From assembly GCA_945936265.1 (NCBI GenBank), contig CAMETB010000019.1, positions 1 to 15,692 on the forward strand: 15,692 nt of DNA, written 5' to 3'. This stretch comes from an uncultured Clostridia bacterium (GTDB taxonomy: Bacteria > Bacillota > Clostridia > Oscillospirales > CAG-272). Positions 5,558 to 12,453 of the stretch are shown piece after piece. Both the position numbers and the translations under genes were made by a program. The notes beneath the pieces were generated by a model. That model had not been told where the DNA came from and did not search any database. It saw only the letters and a list, made by a program, of their open reading frames with translations. Positions within the stretch are counted from its first letter, which is position 1; the number at the start of each line of letters is the position of its first letter.

Positions 5558-6877
5558 ATGGACATTGTCATTACGGTGCTCTGCGCCGTCATAATCGTGC
5601 TTCTCGTTTTTCTTATCATAAAGTTGCCGAAAGGTAGCGGGAGCGAAGACAAAAAAATAAAAGAGTGCTTTACCGACTTCGGCAATATGGTAGCCGATAA
5701 TATAAAGAGGACAAATGACGCTTTTCTTGACGGAATAAAGGAAAATATCAAAAACCTCAACGATGAGATGGAAAAGCTGAAGAAGGACAATTCCGAAAGT
5801 TACGTGGCTCTTACCGACAGGCTGAATAAATCCTTAAAAGATATGACGGACGAGGCGGAAAAAAGAAACGAAAAATCAATATCCGCCCTTAACGAGAGTT
5901 TCAAAACTTTTACGGACAGTATAGATAAAAATCTCACCGGTATCAACGACACGGTAAGTAAAAGCCTTGAGGAGTTGCGCCGACAGAATGCCGAAAAACT
6001 TGGTGAAATAAAGACTTCCGTCGATGAGAGGCTCAAGAACACGCTTGATACGCGCCTTAAAGAATCTTTTGAAAATGTTGTTCAGGAAATAGGAAATGTA
6101 AACAAGGCGATAGGCGAGATAAAAAGTATTGCAAACGACGTCGGCTCGTTAAAAAATGTGTTGACGAATGTAAAGACTAAAGGAATTGTCGGCGAGGTTA
6201 TACTCGGAAACATAATAAAAGAGATACTTGCCCCGAATCAGTACGAAGAAAATGCGGCTACCAGAAAAGGCTCGACGGAGCGCGTCGAGTTTGCCGTAAA
6301 GATGCCGACAGGAAAAGATGATGAATTTATATATTTGCCCATAGACTCAAAATTTCCTCTTGAATCCTATTACGCAATAAAAGATGGGGTAAACGAGGGA
6401 GACAAGCAAAAGGTAGACGAGGGCAGAAAGCAACTGCGCAACCAGATAAAAAGATATGCGAAAGATATTGCCTCTAAATATATAGATCCGCCGTACACTA
6501 CGGACTTTGCAATAATGTTTATCCCGCTTGAAGGTCTTTATGCGGAGATTATAGACAGCGGTCTTTTTGAGGAACTTCAGCGTGAGTACAAGATAAACAT
6601 AGTGGGTCCTTCAACGCTTGCCGCTCTTCTCAATTCATTACAAATGGGATTTAAGTCATACATCATAAACAAGCGCAGCGCCGAGGTATTCAACCTTCTT
6701 TCGAACATAAAGAAAGAGTTTGAAAAATTTGCAAAAGCACTTACCGAAACGCAGAAGAAGATAACCGAAGCAGGAAATAACCTTGACGAACTCGTCGGAA
6801 CGAGGACAAGACAGATGCAAAAGCAACTGAGCAAGCTTGACGAATTACCGGAAGGAACCGACGGAGCACAGGAATAA
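5558..6877 (+). CDS. rmuC: DNA recombination protein RmuC
   Basis: A 439-aa protein. I chose ATG 5558 because AAAGGAG (5544-5550) lies 7 nt upstream; the in-frame TTG at 5540 overlaps that site. Seen: an N-terminal transmembrane helix (about residues 2-22), a long charged coiled coil (about 30-190), then the RmuC core with TKGIVGEVILGNIIKEILAPNQYEEN, the VEFAVKMPTGKDDEFIYLPIDSKFP segment (PIDSKFP is highly characteristic), DFAIMFIPLEGLYAEI, and INIVGPSTLAALLNSLQMGF. A second coiled-coil-like stretch follows at the C-terminus. RmuC limits recombination at inverted repeats in E. coli and is thought to be a membrane-anchored nuclease-related protein. It is a single-gene unit with its own promoter and a terminator shared with prmC. 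Confidence 0.96.
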   Translation: MDIVITVLCAVIIVLLVFLIIKLPKGSGSEDKKIKECFTDFGNMVADNIKRTNDAFLDGIKENIKNLNDEMEKLKKDNSESYVALTDRLNKSLKDMTDEAEKRNEKSISALNESFKTFTDSIDKNLTGINDTVSKSLEELRRQNAEKLGEIKTSVDERLKNTLDTRLKESFENVVQEIGNVNKAIGEIKSIANDVGSLKNVLTNVKTKGIVGEVILGNIIKEILAPNQYEENAATRKGSTERVEFAVKMPTGKDDEFIYLPIDSKFPLESYYAIKDGVNEGDKQKVDEGRKQLRNQIKRYAKDIASKYIDPPYTTDFAIMFIPLEGLYAEIIDSGLFEELQREYKINIVGPSTLAALLNSLQMGFKSYIINKRSAEVFNLLSNIKKEFEKFAKALTETQKKITEAGNNLDELVGTRTRQMQKQLSKLDELPEGTDGAQE

Positions 6878-6901
6878 AAATCCGAAATAAGCCGCATAAG
6901 T

Positions 6902-6950
6902 AAAAAGCCGTACGAGTGACGTAAATTATCGACACTTCGTACGGTTTTTG
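6902..6950 (+). terminator. Bidirectional terminator between rmuC and prmC
   Basis: CCGTACGAGTG (6908-6918) pairs with CACTTCGTACGG (6933-6944), with one bulged base. TTTTT follows at 6945-6949 on the + strand and AAAAA precedes at 6902-6906, which gives a T-tract on the - strand. It ends the convergent rmuC and prmC transcripts, and its right flank lies 3 nt from the prmC stop. Confidence 0.85.
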
Positions 6951-6952
6951 CT

Positions 6953-7780
6953 TTATTTTCTGATGACGGCAAGGCGGTCGTTTCCGCCGTAGTCCTTTAC
7001 GATTTCATAAGAGGATATAAGTCCACCCGATATTGCCTCGGAGAGCAGTTTATCCATTTTTACGCCCTGGTCGTATCCGAACTCGATAAACATACTGCCA
7101 CCGTCCTTTAACAAGGCGGTATAGTCGGAAACAAGCCTTTTTATAATATCAAGCCCGTCTTCTCCGCCGTCAAGAGCGACACGGGGCTCTCTTTTTACCT
7201 CTTTTGAAAGATTTTCTATATCCTTTGTCGGTATATACGGAGGGTTTGAGAGTATCATATCGAATTTTTTGTCGGGCAGATATCTCATTATATCGGCTTG
7301 CAAAAATACGCTCTTTTGCTCTACCCCGTGTGCATAAACGTTCTTTTTTGCCATGTTGAGCGCATTTTCGGATATATCGGCAAAAAGCATACTTTTTATA
7401 TTCGGGCAGAATTTGAGAAGTGAGATGCCGATGCACCCGCTCCCTGTACAAAAATCGGCTGCCTCGTATCCGTCTTTTACTTCTTTTATCGCTTTTTCAA
7501 CGAGAATCCCGGTATCCTGCCTCGGTATCAGGCAATCCGGAGATACAAAAAAGTCAAGCCCCATAAACTGCCATTTACCGATTATATATTGGAGAGGCTC
7601 TCCGCTTTTTCTGCGTTCCTTGGCTGAGAAAAGTTCTTTACCGCCGTAATCACGCGAAGGATTTGCGACGACATAGGCGTCGGTGACTCCGAAAAGCGAG
7701 GTTATAAGTATCATGCTCTCGGCTTTGTAGTCCTCTATGCCCGCATCGCAAAACTCATAGCAAAGTTCCCTGTAAGTCAT
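6953..7780 (-). CDS. prmC: Peptide chain release factor N5-glutamine methyltransferase PrmC (HemK)
   Basis: A 275-aa cytoplasmic SAM-dependent enzyme that methylates the Gln of the GGQ motif in release factors. Seen: an N-terminal helical domain, GEPLQYIIGKWQFMGLDFFV (the conserved GxPxQYIxG element), IPRQDTGILVE near 85-95, the SAM-binding glycine motif DFCTGSGCIGISLL (about 109-122), and the catalytic NPPYIP at 179-184. The length is usual for the family. ATG at 7780 is preceded by GGAGGG on the minus strand, 24 nt after the upstream phosphatase gene, so the two are probably cotranscribed. prfA, its frequent neighbour, is not in the window. The usual Glu in the IPRxDTE motif is Gly here, away from the catalytic motif. 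Confidence 0.96.
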   Translation of the reverse strand: MTYRELCYEFCDAGIEDYKAESMILITSLFGVTDAYVVANPSRDYGGKELFSAKERRKSGEPLQYIIGKWQFMGLDFFVSPDCLIPRQDTGILVEKAIKEVKDGYEAADFCTGSGCIGISLLKFCPNIKSMLFADISENALNMAKKNVYAHGVEQKSVFLQADIMRYLPDKKFDMILSNPPYIPTKDIENLSKEVKREPRVALDGGEDGLDIIKRLVSDYTALLKDGGSMFIEFGYDQGVKMDKLLSEAISGGLISSYEIVKDYGGNDRLAVIRK

Positions 7781-7804
7781 CTTCCCTCCGATTTTGTTAA
7801 AGTT

Positions 7805-8602
7805 TTATTCAAGATAGTTTTTGCGCATTTCTTCTATGTACTTTTCATCTATTTCCATACGCTTTTCAAGAAAATTTTCAAATGTGCCGTACTCTGTATC
7901 GATAAAATCAAAAACACGGTAAAGATAAGATGCGTCAACTCCGTTTATATAGGGGATATTTTCGATTATTTCCTCGTCAACTCCTCTTTTTCTGCCGAGC
8001 GCCATTGATGCCTCGGTTGCCTCTTTCATACTGTCGTTGGTTTTTAAATAATCCTTTGTTATATCTTCTCTCGAAACGCCGAGCATCATAAGAAGAAGCG
8101 ACGTACCCACACCCACTCTGTCCTTGCCTACGGTGCAATGATAAAGTACCGCGCCGTTTTCGTTTTCTTTCATAACATCAAGAAACTTTCGGTATCCTGC
8201 AAGTGCAAAATCGTCTGAGATAAGCGGCACATAGAGGTCAGACATCCATGCTCTGCCGCCTTTTCCCATAGACACGACAAGATCAAGCACTACCTCGGCA
8301 ATATCTCTGTTTTTAAGATCGTCCTTTCTCGTTATACCTACAGTAAGATCCTTGAGTATCGGGCATCTTATATACTCTACGCCGTCTATTACCGCGTCGG
8401 GAGACGACGCAATTTCCGTCTCCGTACGAAAATCAACTACCTTTTTGAGACCGTAATTTTCAAGATAATCGCACCCGTCTTTTCCAAGAAGAGTGAGATT
8501 TGCCGAGCGTATTATTCTGCCCGCCTTTATTTTTTTGCCACCGTACCCCGTAATACCCCCGAGGTCTCTTGCATTCATAAGTCCTTCAACAGTAAGATTC
8601 AT
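7805..8602 (-). CDS. Tyrosine/phosphoinositide phosphatase of the PtpB/LipA (Y_phosphatase3) family
   Basis: A 265-aa protein. Seen: the N-terminal signature NARDLGG (10-16) and IRSANL (about 31-36), VVDFRTETE (about 55-63), and the P-loop HCTVGKDR with nucleophile Cys156 and Arg162 (CX5R). The Lys-Asp inside the loop (GKDR) is typical of the Mycobacterium PtpB / Listeria LipA group, which can act on phosphotyrosine, phosphoserine/threonine and phosphoinositides. No signal peptide is seen, so a cytoplasmic protein is likely. It has its own consensus-like promoter and precedes prmC by 24 nt. The physiological substrate is not evident from context. Confidence 0.92.
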   Translation of the reverse strand: MNLTVEGLMNARDLGGITGYGGKKIKAGRIIRSANLTLLGKDGCDYLENYGLKKVVDFRTETEIASSPDAVIDGVEYIRCPILKDLTVGITRKDDLKNRDIAEVVLDLVVSMGKGGRAWMSDLYVPLISDDFALAGYRKFLDVMKENENGAVLYHCTVGKDRVGVGTSLLLMMLGVSREDITKDYLKTNDSMKEATEASMALGRKRGVDEEIIENIPYINGVDASYLYRVFDFIDTEYGTFENFLEKRMEIDEKYIEEMRKNYLE

Positions 8603-8632
8603 AATTCACCCGTATTCGCTTTATTTTATAAA

Positions 8633-8661
8633 ATTATATCATACATCCTTGATATTTTCAA
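8633..8661 (-). promoter_or_regulatory. Promoter for the phosphatase-prmC operon
   Basis: On the minus strand TTGAAA (8656-8661) is followed by 17 nt and TATAAT (8633-8638), five-of-six and six-of-six matches. The start would lie near 8626, about 24 nt from the ATG at 8602. Confidence 0.85.
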
Positions 8662-8687
8662 TCGGTTGTGTTATTATTTACGTATAA

Positions 8688-8717
8688 GTCACACTTTTCG
8701 GTGTGCCGATGTATAAT
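8688..8717 (+). promoter_or_regulatory. Promoter for cysE-DUF1934-holA-rnmV
   Basis: A perfect -10 TATAAT (8712-8717) lies about 40 nt before the cysE start. The best -35 is GTCACA (8688-8693), four of six with an 18-nt spacer. CACAC (8690-8694) and GTGTG (8701-8705) form a short inverted repeat that overlaps the -35 and spacer and could be an operator. Confidence 0.7.
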
Positions 8718-8756
8718 GTAGAAAAGACAGTTTACCAAAAACGGAGAGGACATTTT

Positions 8757-9038
8757 ATGATCGATATGGATAAAATAGCAAAGGAAATGGAAGCGTCGTA
8801 TGAAAAGTCCGACGTTACCATGTTTTCAAAGGAGATGGCTCTGCCGGACAGAGACGAAGTTATAAAAATTCTGACGGATATAAGAAAGCTCTTTTTCCCC
8901 GCATATTTCGGCGCCGCCGAGCTTGCAAAAGGCGAAGAAAAATTCGTTTCCGATATGCTTATATCGATTTATGAGAAGGTAAAGCGCCAGGTATCTCTTG
9001 CTCTCTCGTTCGGAAACAAGCAGAAGCGGAAAAGATAA
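8757..9038 (+). CDS. cysE: Serine O-acetyltransferase, N-terminal fragment (frameshifted)
   Basis: A 93-aa frame; ATG 8757 is preceded by GGAGAGGA (8743-8750), so I prefer it to the earlier in-frame ATG at 8703, which lies at the -10 box. Seen: LPDRDEVIKILTDIRKLFFP and YFGAAELAKG, then a helix VSDMLISIYEKVKRQVSLAL. These match the helical N-terminal domain of long-form serine acetyltransferases. After the stretch SFGNKQ the frame runs into a stop, but the -1 frame reads AEAEKITNDF straight into the next ORF, as expected in an intact enzyme of about 280 aa. A single missing base near 9017-9024 explains this. It is either a real lesion or a sequencing/assembly error. Confidence 0.8.
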   Translation: MIDMDKIAKEMEASYEKSDVTMFSKEMALPDRDEVIKILTDIRKLFFPAYFGAAELAKGEEKFVSDMLISIYEKVKRQVSLALSFGNKQKRKR

Positions 9039-9049
9039 CAAACGATTTC

Positions 9050-9604
9050 ATGAAATCGCTGCCAAAAATACACAAAATGCTCATAAAGGACGTGCAAGCT
9101 ACCTTTGAGGGCGACCCTGCGGCGCAGAGCCGGGAGGAAATCATTTTCTCATACCCGGGATTTTTCGCCATATTCGTTTACCGTATAGCGCATCTTCTCT
9201 ATCTTGCAAAAGTACCGTTTGTGCCGAGGATGATGACGGAGTACGCCCACGGCAAAACGGGAATAGACATAAACCCCGGTGCCACAATAGGCGAGTATTT
9301 CTTTATTGACCACGGAACAGGTATAGTTATAGGCGAAACCACGGAAATAGGCCGCCACGTAAAGCTATATCAGGGAGTTACGCTCGGAGCGCTCTCCCCG
9401 AGAAAAGGACAGATACTCTCGGGCATAAAAAGACACCCGACGGTAAGGGACAACGTGACGATTTATTCGGGCGCTTCAATTCTCGGAGGTAATACGGTAA
9501 TAGGCGAGGGCGCCGTTATAGGAGGTAACTCGTTTATAACGGAGAGTGTGGAAGCAGGAGCAAGAGTAAGTTCCAAAATTCCCGAACTTATAATCAAAAA
9601 ATAA
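9050..9604 (+). CDS. cysE: Serine O-acetyltransferase, catalytic left-handed beta-helix fragment (frameshifted)
   Basis: A 184-aa frame in a different phase from the N-terminal fragment. The intact enzyme would transfer acetyl from acetyl-CoA to L-serine to give O-acetylserine, the precursor of cysteine. Seen: IHKMLIKDVQATFEGDPAA, YPGFFAIFVYRIAH, then hexapeptide-repeat coils with TGIDINPGATIG, FIDHGTGIVIGET, KLYQGVTLGALS, KRHPTVRDNVTIY and ILGGNTVIGEGAVIGGNS, so the catalytic His/Asp region is intact. The ATG at 9050 has no ribosome binding site before it, so independent translation is doubtful. The coding frame continues upstream without a stop past the end of the N-terminal frame. The next gene's ribosome binding site overlaps the stop codon, which points to an operon with DUF1934 and holA. 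Confidence 0.85.
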   Translation: MKSLPKIHKMLIKDVQATFEGDPAAQSREEIIFSYPGFFAIFVYRIAHLLYLAKVPFVPRMMTEYAHGKTGIDINPGATIGEYFFIDHGTGIVIGETTEIGRHVKLYQGVTLGALSPRKGQILSGIKRHPTVRDNVTIYSGASILGGNTVIGEGAVIGGNSFITESVEAGARVSSKIPELIIKK

Positions 9605-9613
9605 GGATCTTTT

Positions 9614-10099
9614 ATGAAATGCAAAATAAAACTCATTTCAAGGCAGGATGATTATCAGGGCGCATCGTTTTTTGGTGAGCTTGCAAACGACCTTGATGCC
9701 CCCGCGTCTTATTTTGAATTCAACGCACAGGATGTTACGGAATGTTTCTATGACGGAAACATTGAAATAAGCGACAGCAAGATAACAATATCCTATGATG
9801 AAAAAGAAGAGTACGGAATGAAAGGCTCCGAAACCTCGGTAAGCTTTTTTAAGGACAAGCCGAAGGAGATATATCTTAAAAGGACCGGGGAACAGTCAAC
9901 CTCTATAATTTTTCGTGAAGGAGAGAGACAAATATCCGCTTACGACACGGGAGTTATGATTTTCGAGGCTTGTTTTTATTCGAGGAGTGTCGATAATCGC
10001 ATACTGACAGACGGGATTCTCGAAATAATGTATGTAGTTGAAATAAAGGGTGCATGTGCACAAAAAACGGTACTGCGAATGGAGATACAGAAGTTATGA
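9614..10099 (+). CDS. DUF1934 family protein (YwiB-like)
   Basis: A 161-aa soluble protein; ATG at 9614 with AAGGAT (9603-9608) overlapping the end of cysE. It is rich in predicted beta strands. The pattern ISYDEKEEYGMKGSETSVSF, KEIYLKRTGEQSTSIIFREGER, AYDTGVMIFEA, DGILEIMYVVEI matches DUF1934, a lipocalin-like beta-barrel family found in Firmicutes (B. subtilis YwiB). No catalytic residues are known and the function is unestablished. Its stop overlaps the holA start by 4 nt (ATGA), so the two are translationally coupled. The N-terminal 'CKIKLISRQDDYQG' also fits the family's first strand. Confidence 0.82.
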   Translation: MKCKIKLISRQDDYQGASFFGELANDLDAPASYFEFNAQDVTECFYDGNIEISDSKITISYDEKEEYGMKGSETSVSFFKDKPKEIYLKRTGEQSTSIIFREGERQISAYDTGVMIFEACFYSRSVDNRILTDGILEIMYVVEIKGACAQKTVLRMEIQKL

Positions 10100-11136
10100 C
10101 TGAGAGCGAGTTTCGCACGGAACTTAAAAATCCGCACGGCGGCTATCTTTTCTTCGGCGATGAGGATTATCTGAAATACACCTACTCAAAAGAAGTGCGC
10201 AAGGCTGTCACCGACGGTGCTTTTGAAGAATTCAATCATATAGTTATCTACGGCGAGGAATACTCTGCACAGACTTTGTCCTCCGCCATTTCATCACTGC
10301 CGATGATGGCGGAGAAAAAGCTCGTCGAGGTGCGCGGGCTGGATTTCAATTCGCTGAAAAAGGAAGACATAGAAAACATGGTAAGCGTACTTTCGGACCT
10401 TGGCTCATATCCGCATACGGTTCTCATAATGCGGGCTGACTCTTCTCTTTTCAATGAAGGCAGACTGCCCAAAGCCCCGAGTGATTTATACAAAACTCTT
10501 ACAAAATATTTAACGCCCGTCGAATTTCAGTTCCCTCAGAGTGCAAGGCTTCAATCCTGGATAATACGCCACTTTGCCGGGTGGAAAATAAATTTTGACC
10601 CGTCTCTTTGCAAATATCTAGTCGATATTTGCGGTCACAGTATGTGGACTCTTTCAAACGAAATAGAAAAGCTGTGCGCCTACGCCATTGAAAACGGCCT
10701 TGAAAGCATATCGACGGATACTATCGATCTTGTATGTTGCAAGACGGTGGAATATGACGATTTTCAGCTTACCAATGCGCTCCTTGATTACGATAAAGAC
10801 CTCGTTTTTGAGACACTCCGTCGGCAAAAAATAATGAGGCGACCGCCAATGGCGATACTCTCTTCGGTAATAAAGGTATATACCGAAATGTTTCTTATAA
10901 ACCGGGAATATATGCTCGGCATGAGCAAGCAGGAAATATCCGCGTCGCTTAAGATACATGAGTTTCGCGTGGGTAAATATCTTACGGCAATATCGAAAAC
11001 AAGCCGCGCGAAAATAGAGCGTGCCGCAGAGCTTTGCCGTGACGCCGATATAGCGTCAAAATCCGCGTCAAACGTAACTTCCTATATTGCGCCCGAGCGG
11101 CTTATAGCCTCTGTATGCGCGCTTATGTGCAGGTGA
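10096..11136 (+). CDS. holA: DNA polymerase III, delta subunit
   Basis: A 346-aa protein; I chose ATG 10096 (ATGA overlap with DUF1934) over an in-frame upstream ATG at 10054. Delta is the clamp-loader subunit that opens the beta sliding clamp. Seen: YLFFGDEDYLKYTYSKEVRKA (about 17-36), the SLPMMAEKKLVEVRGL strand-loop typical of delta (EKRLVxV), SWIIRHFAGWKINFDPSLCKYLVDICGHSMWTLSNEIEKL (about 155-193), a domain with FQLTNALLDYDKD, and a C-terminal collar region with MAILSSVIKVYTEMFLI and SKTSRAKIERAAELCRDAD. Length and motif order match Firmicutes HolA. It lies 3 nt from the downstream TOPRIM gene, so it belongs to the cysE-DUF1934-holA-rnmV operon. Confidence 0.94.
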   Translation: MTESEFRTELKNPHGGYLFFGDEDYLKYTYSKEVRKAVTDGAFEEFNHIVIYGEEYSAQTLSSAISSLPMMAEKKLVEVRGLDFNSLKKEDIENMVSVLSDLGSYPHTVLIMRADSSLFNEGRLPKAPSDLYKTLTKYLTPVEFQFPQSARLQSWIIRHFAGWKINFDPSLCKYLVDICGHSMWTLSNEIEKLCAYAIENGLESISTDTIDLVCCKTVEYDDFQLTNALLDYDKDLVFETLRRQKIMRRPPMAILSSVIKVYTEMFLINREYMLGMSKQEISASLKIHEFRVGKYLTAISKTSRAKIERAAELCRDADIASKSASNVTSYIAPERLIASVCALMCR

Positions 11137-11139
11137 GAT

Positions 11140-11712
11140 ATGAGAATAAAATACCCTATCATAGTCGAGGGCAAATACGACAAAATAAAAATACTCTCTC
11201 TCTTTGACGCAACGGTTATAACAACCGACGGGTTCGGCATTTTCAGCGACAGGGAGAAAGAATTGCTGCTTCGCCGTCTTGCCGGAAACTCGAAAATAAT
11301 ATTGCTGACGGACTCTGACGGTGGCGGGGAGCTTATAAGGTCGCACATAAAAACGTTTCTTCCGAAAGAAAAAATAATAAATCTCTATACGCCGAGAAAA
11401 GAGGGCAAGGAAAAACGCAAAAAAGCCCCCTCAAAAGAAGGAGTTCTGGGAGTGGAGGGCACCGACGCCGACAAATTAAGAAAACTTCTTGAACCTTTTT
11501 CAGACACTTCCCCTGAAAAACCGTCGGCAAATCTTACAAAAGCGGATCTTTTCGCCTACGGTATGAGCGGAACAAAAAACAGCTCGGAAAAGAGAAAAAA
11601 GTTATTAAAAGCAATTGATCTGCCCGAAAACATGACGCCAAACGCCATGCTCTCGGCAATAAACATTTTATATTCCAGAGAGGAAATCAAAAAAATAATT
11701 GACTCTCTCTGA
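11140..11712 (+). CDS. rnmV: TOPRIM-domain protein, RNase M5-like with DUF4093-type C-terminus
   Basis: A 190-aa protein; ATG 11140 is 3 nt after the holA stop, with AGGTGA overlapping that stop. Seen: the TOPRIM acidic motif IIVEGKYDKIKIL with the catalytic Glu, TTDGFGIF, and the metal-binding DxD in LTDSDGGGELIRSHI, then NLYTPRKEGKEKRKKAPSKEGVLGVEG. The C-terminal part (about 115-190: LTKADLFAYGMSG, KLLKAI, NAMLSAINIL) fits the DUF4093 domain that accompanies clostridial RNase M5-like proteins. RNase M5 matures 5S rRNA. I infer this role from the family; B. subtilis rnmV usually sits beside ksgA, which is not here. It is the last gene of its operon, 21 nt before the terminator. Confidence 0.85.
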   Translation: MRIKYPIIVEGKYDKIKILSLFDATVITTDGFGIFSDREKELLLRRLAGNSKIILLTDSDGGGELIRSHIKTFLPKEKIINLYTPRKEGKEKRKKAPSKEGVLGVEGTDADKLRKLLEPFSDTSPEKPSANLTKADLFAYGMSGTKNSSEKRKKLLKAIDLPENMTPNAMLSAINILYSREEIKKIIDSL

Positions 11713-11733
11713 TGATTTTTATTGTAAAATATC

Positions 11734-11770
11734 AAAATACGGCTTGTGTTTTATTCACAAGCCGTATTTT
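11734..11770 (+). terminator. Strong bidirectional terminator between the rnmV and kdpE ends
   Basis: AAAATACGGCTTGTG (11734-11748) is perfectly complementary to CACAAGCCGTATTTT (11756-11770) around a 7-nt loop, 15 bp in all. The T-run at 11767-11771 serves the + strand and AAAA at 11734-11737 gives the T-run for the - strand. Its right arm ends on the last base of the kdpE stop codon. Confidence 0.92.
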
Positions 11771-12453
11771 TATACCTTGTTCATTCTGTAACCGACGCCG
11801 ACTTCGGTACGGATAAGTTCCTGTGTATATGGGTCTTTCTCGATTTTTCTTCTTATACTCGCCATAAATACGCGCAAACCGTTTGCATCGTTACCTCCGG
11901 CGCCCCATACCTTTGTTATTATGTAATTCTGAGTAAGTGTTTTACCGACATTATGAGCAAGAACGCAAAGCAGTTTGTATTCAAGATTGGTAAGGTGTAC
12001 CTCCTTATCTTTTACAAAAACGCTGTGCGCAGAAAAATCTATTTTAAGGTCCCCGTTTACAAACACGGCATTCTGGATGATGTCTCCTGCGGCGGCATAG
12101 CGGAGAGTCGCTCTTATCCTTGCCATAAGTTCGGCACAGGAAAAAGGCTTTTCAACATAATCGTTTACTCCTGCGTCGAGACACTTTATTTTTTCCTGCT
12201 CGTCGCCACGCGCGCTGACTATTATTATTGGCATCTTTTCATTGAATTCCCTTATCGTTTTTACTACATTTATACCGTCCATATCGGGAAGACCGAGATC
12301 AAGAATAACAAGATCTACCGTTCCTTTTATGGCATAATCTATCCCTTTATGTGCGGAAGATACTGCTATAACATCATGGTTTTCCTGTTTCAGTGCAATT
12401 TTAAGCAAATTTTGTATAGCCTTATCGTCCTCTATAACCAGAATTTCAGCCAT
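11770..12453 (-). CDS. kdpE: KdpE-like OmpR/PhoB-family response regulator
   Basis: A 227-aa protein. I chose the ATG at 12453 because GGAGGAA lies 8-14 nt upstream on the minus strand (about 12461-12467). Seen: a receiver domain with acidic EDD (8-10), phospho-acceptor Asp52 in VILDLGLPDMDG, the switch Ser in IIIVSARGDE and Lys in VEKPFS. A winged-helix DNA-binding domain follows with HLTNLEYKLLCVLAHNVGKTLT, IITKVWGAGG, ANGLRVFMASIRRKIE and RTEVGVGYRM, which is the KdpE variety. It overlaps the kinase gene by 8 nt. KdpE normally activates kdpFABC (high-affinity K+ pump). No kdp pump gene is visible, so the target may be elsewhere or the pair may have another regulon. Confidence 0.93.
   Translation of the reverse strand: MAEILVIEDDKAIQNLLKIALKQENHDVIAVSSAHKGIDYAIKGTVDLVILDLGLPDMDGINVVKTIREFNEKMPIIIVSARGDEQEKIKCLDAGVNDYVEKPFSCAELMARIRATLRYAAAGDIIQNAVFVNGDLKIDFSAHSVFVKDKEVHLTNLEYKLLCVLAHNVGKTLTQNYIITKVWGAGGNDANGLRVFMASIRRKIEKDPYTQELIRTEVGVGYRMNKV

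Noticed and set aside
9011..9024. Programmed -1 frameshift in cysE
   Set aside because: The local heptamer CGGAAAC is not a proper X XXY YYZ slippery site, I see no strong downstream structure, and serine acetyltransferases are not known to use frameshifting; a missing base is simpler.
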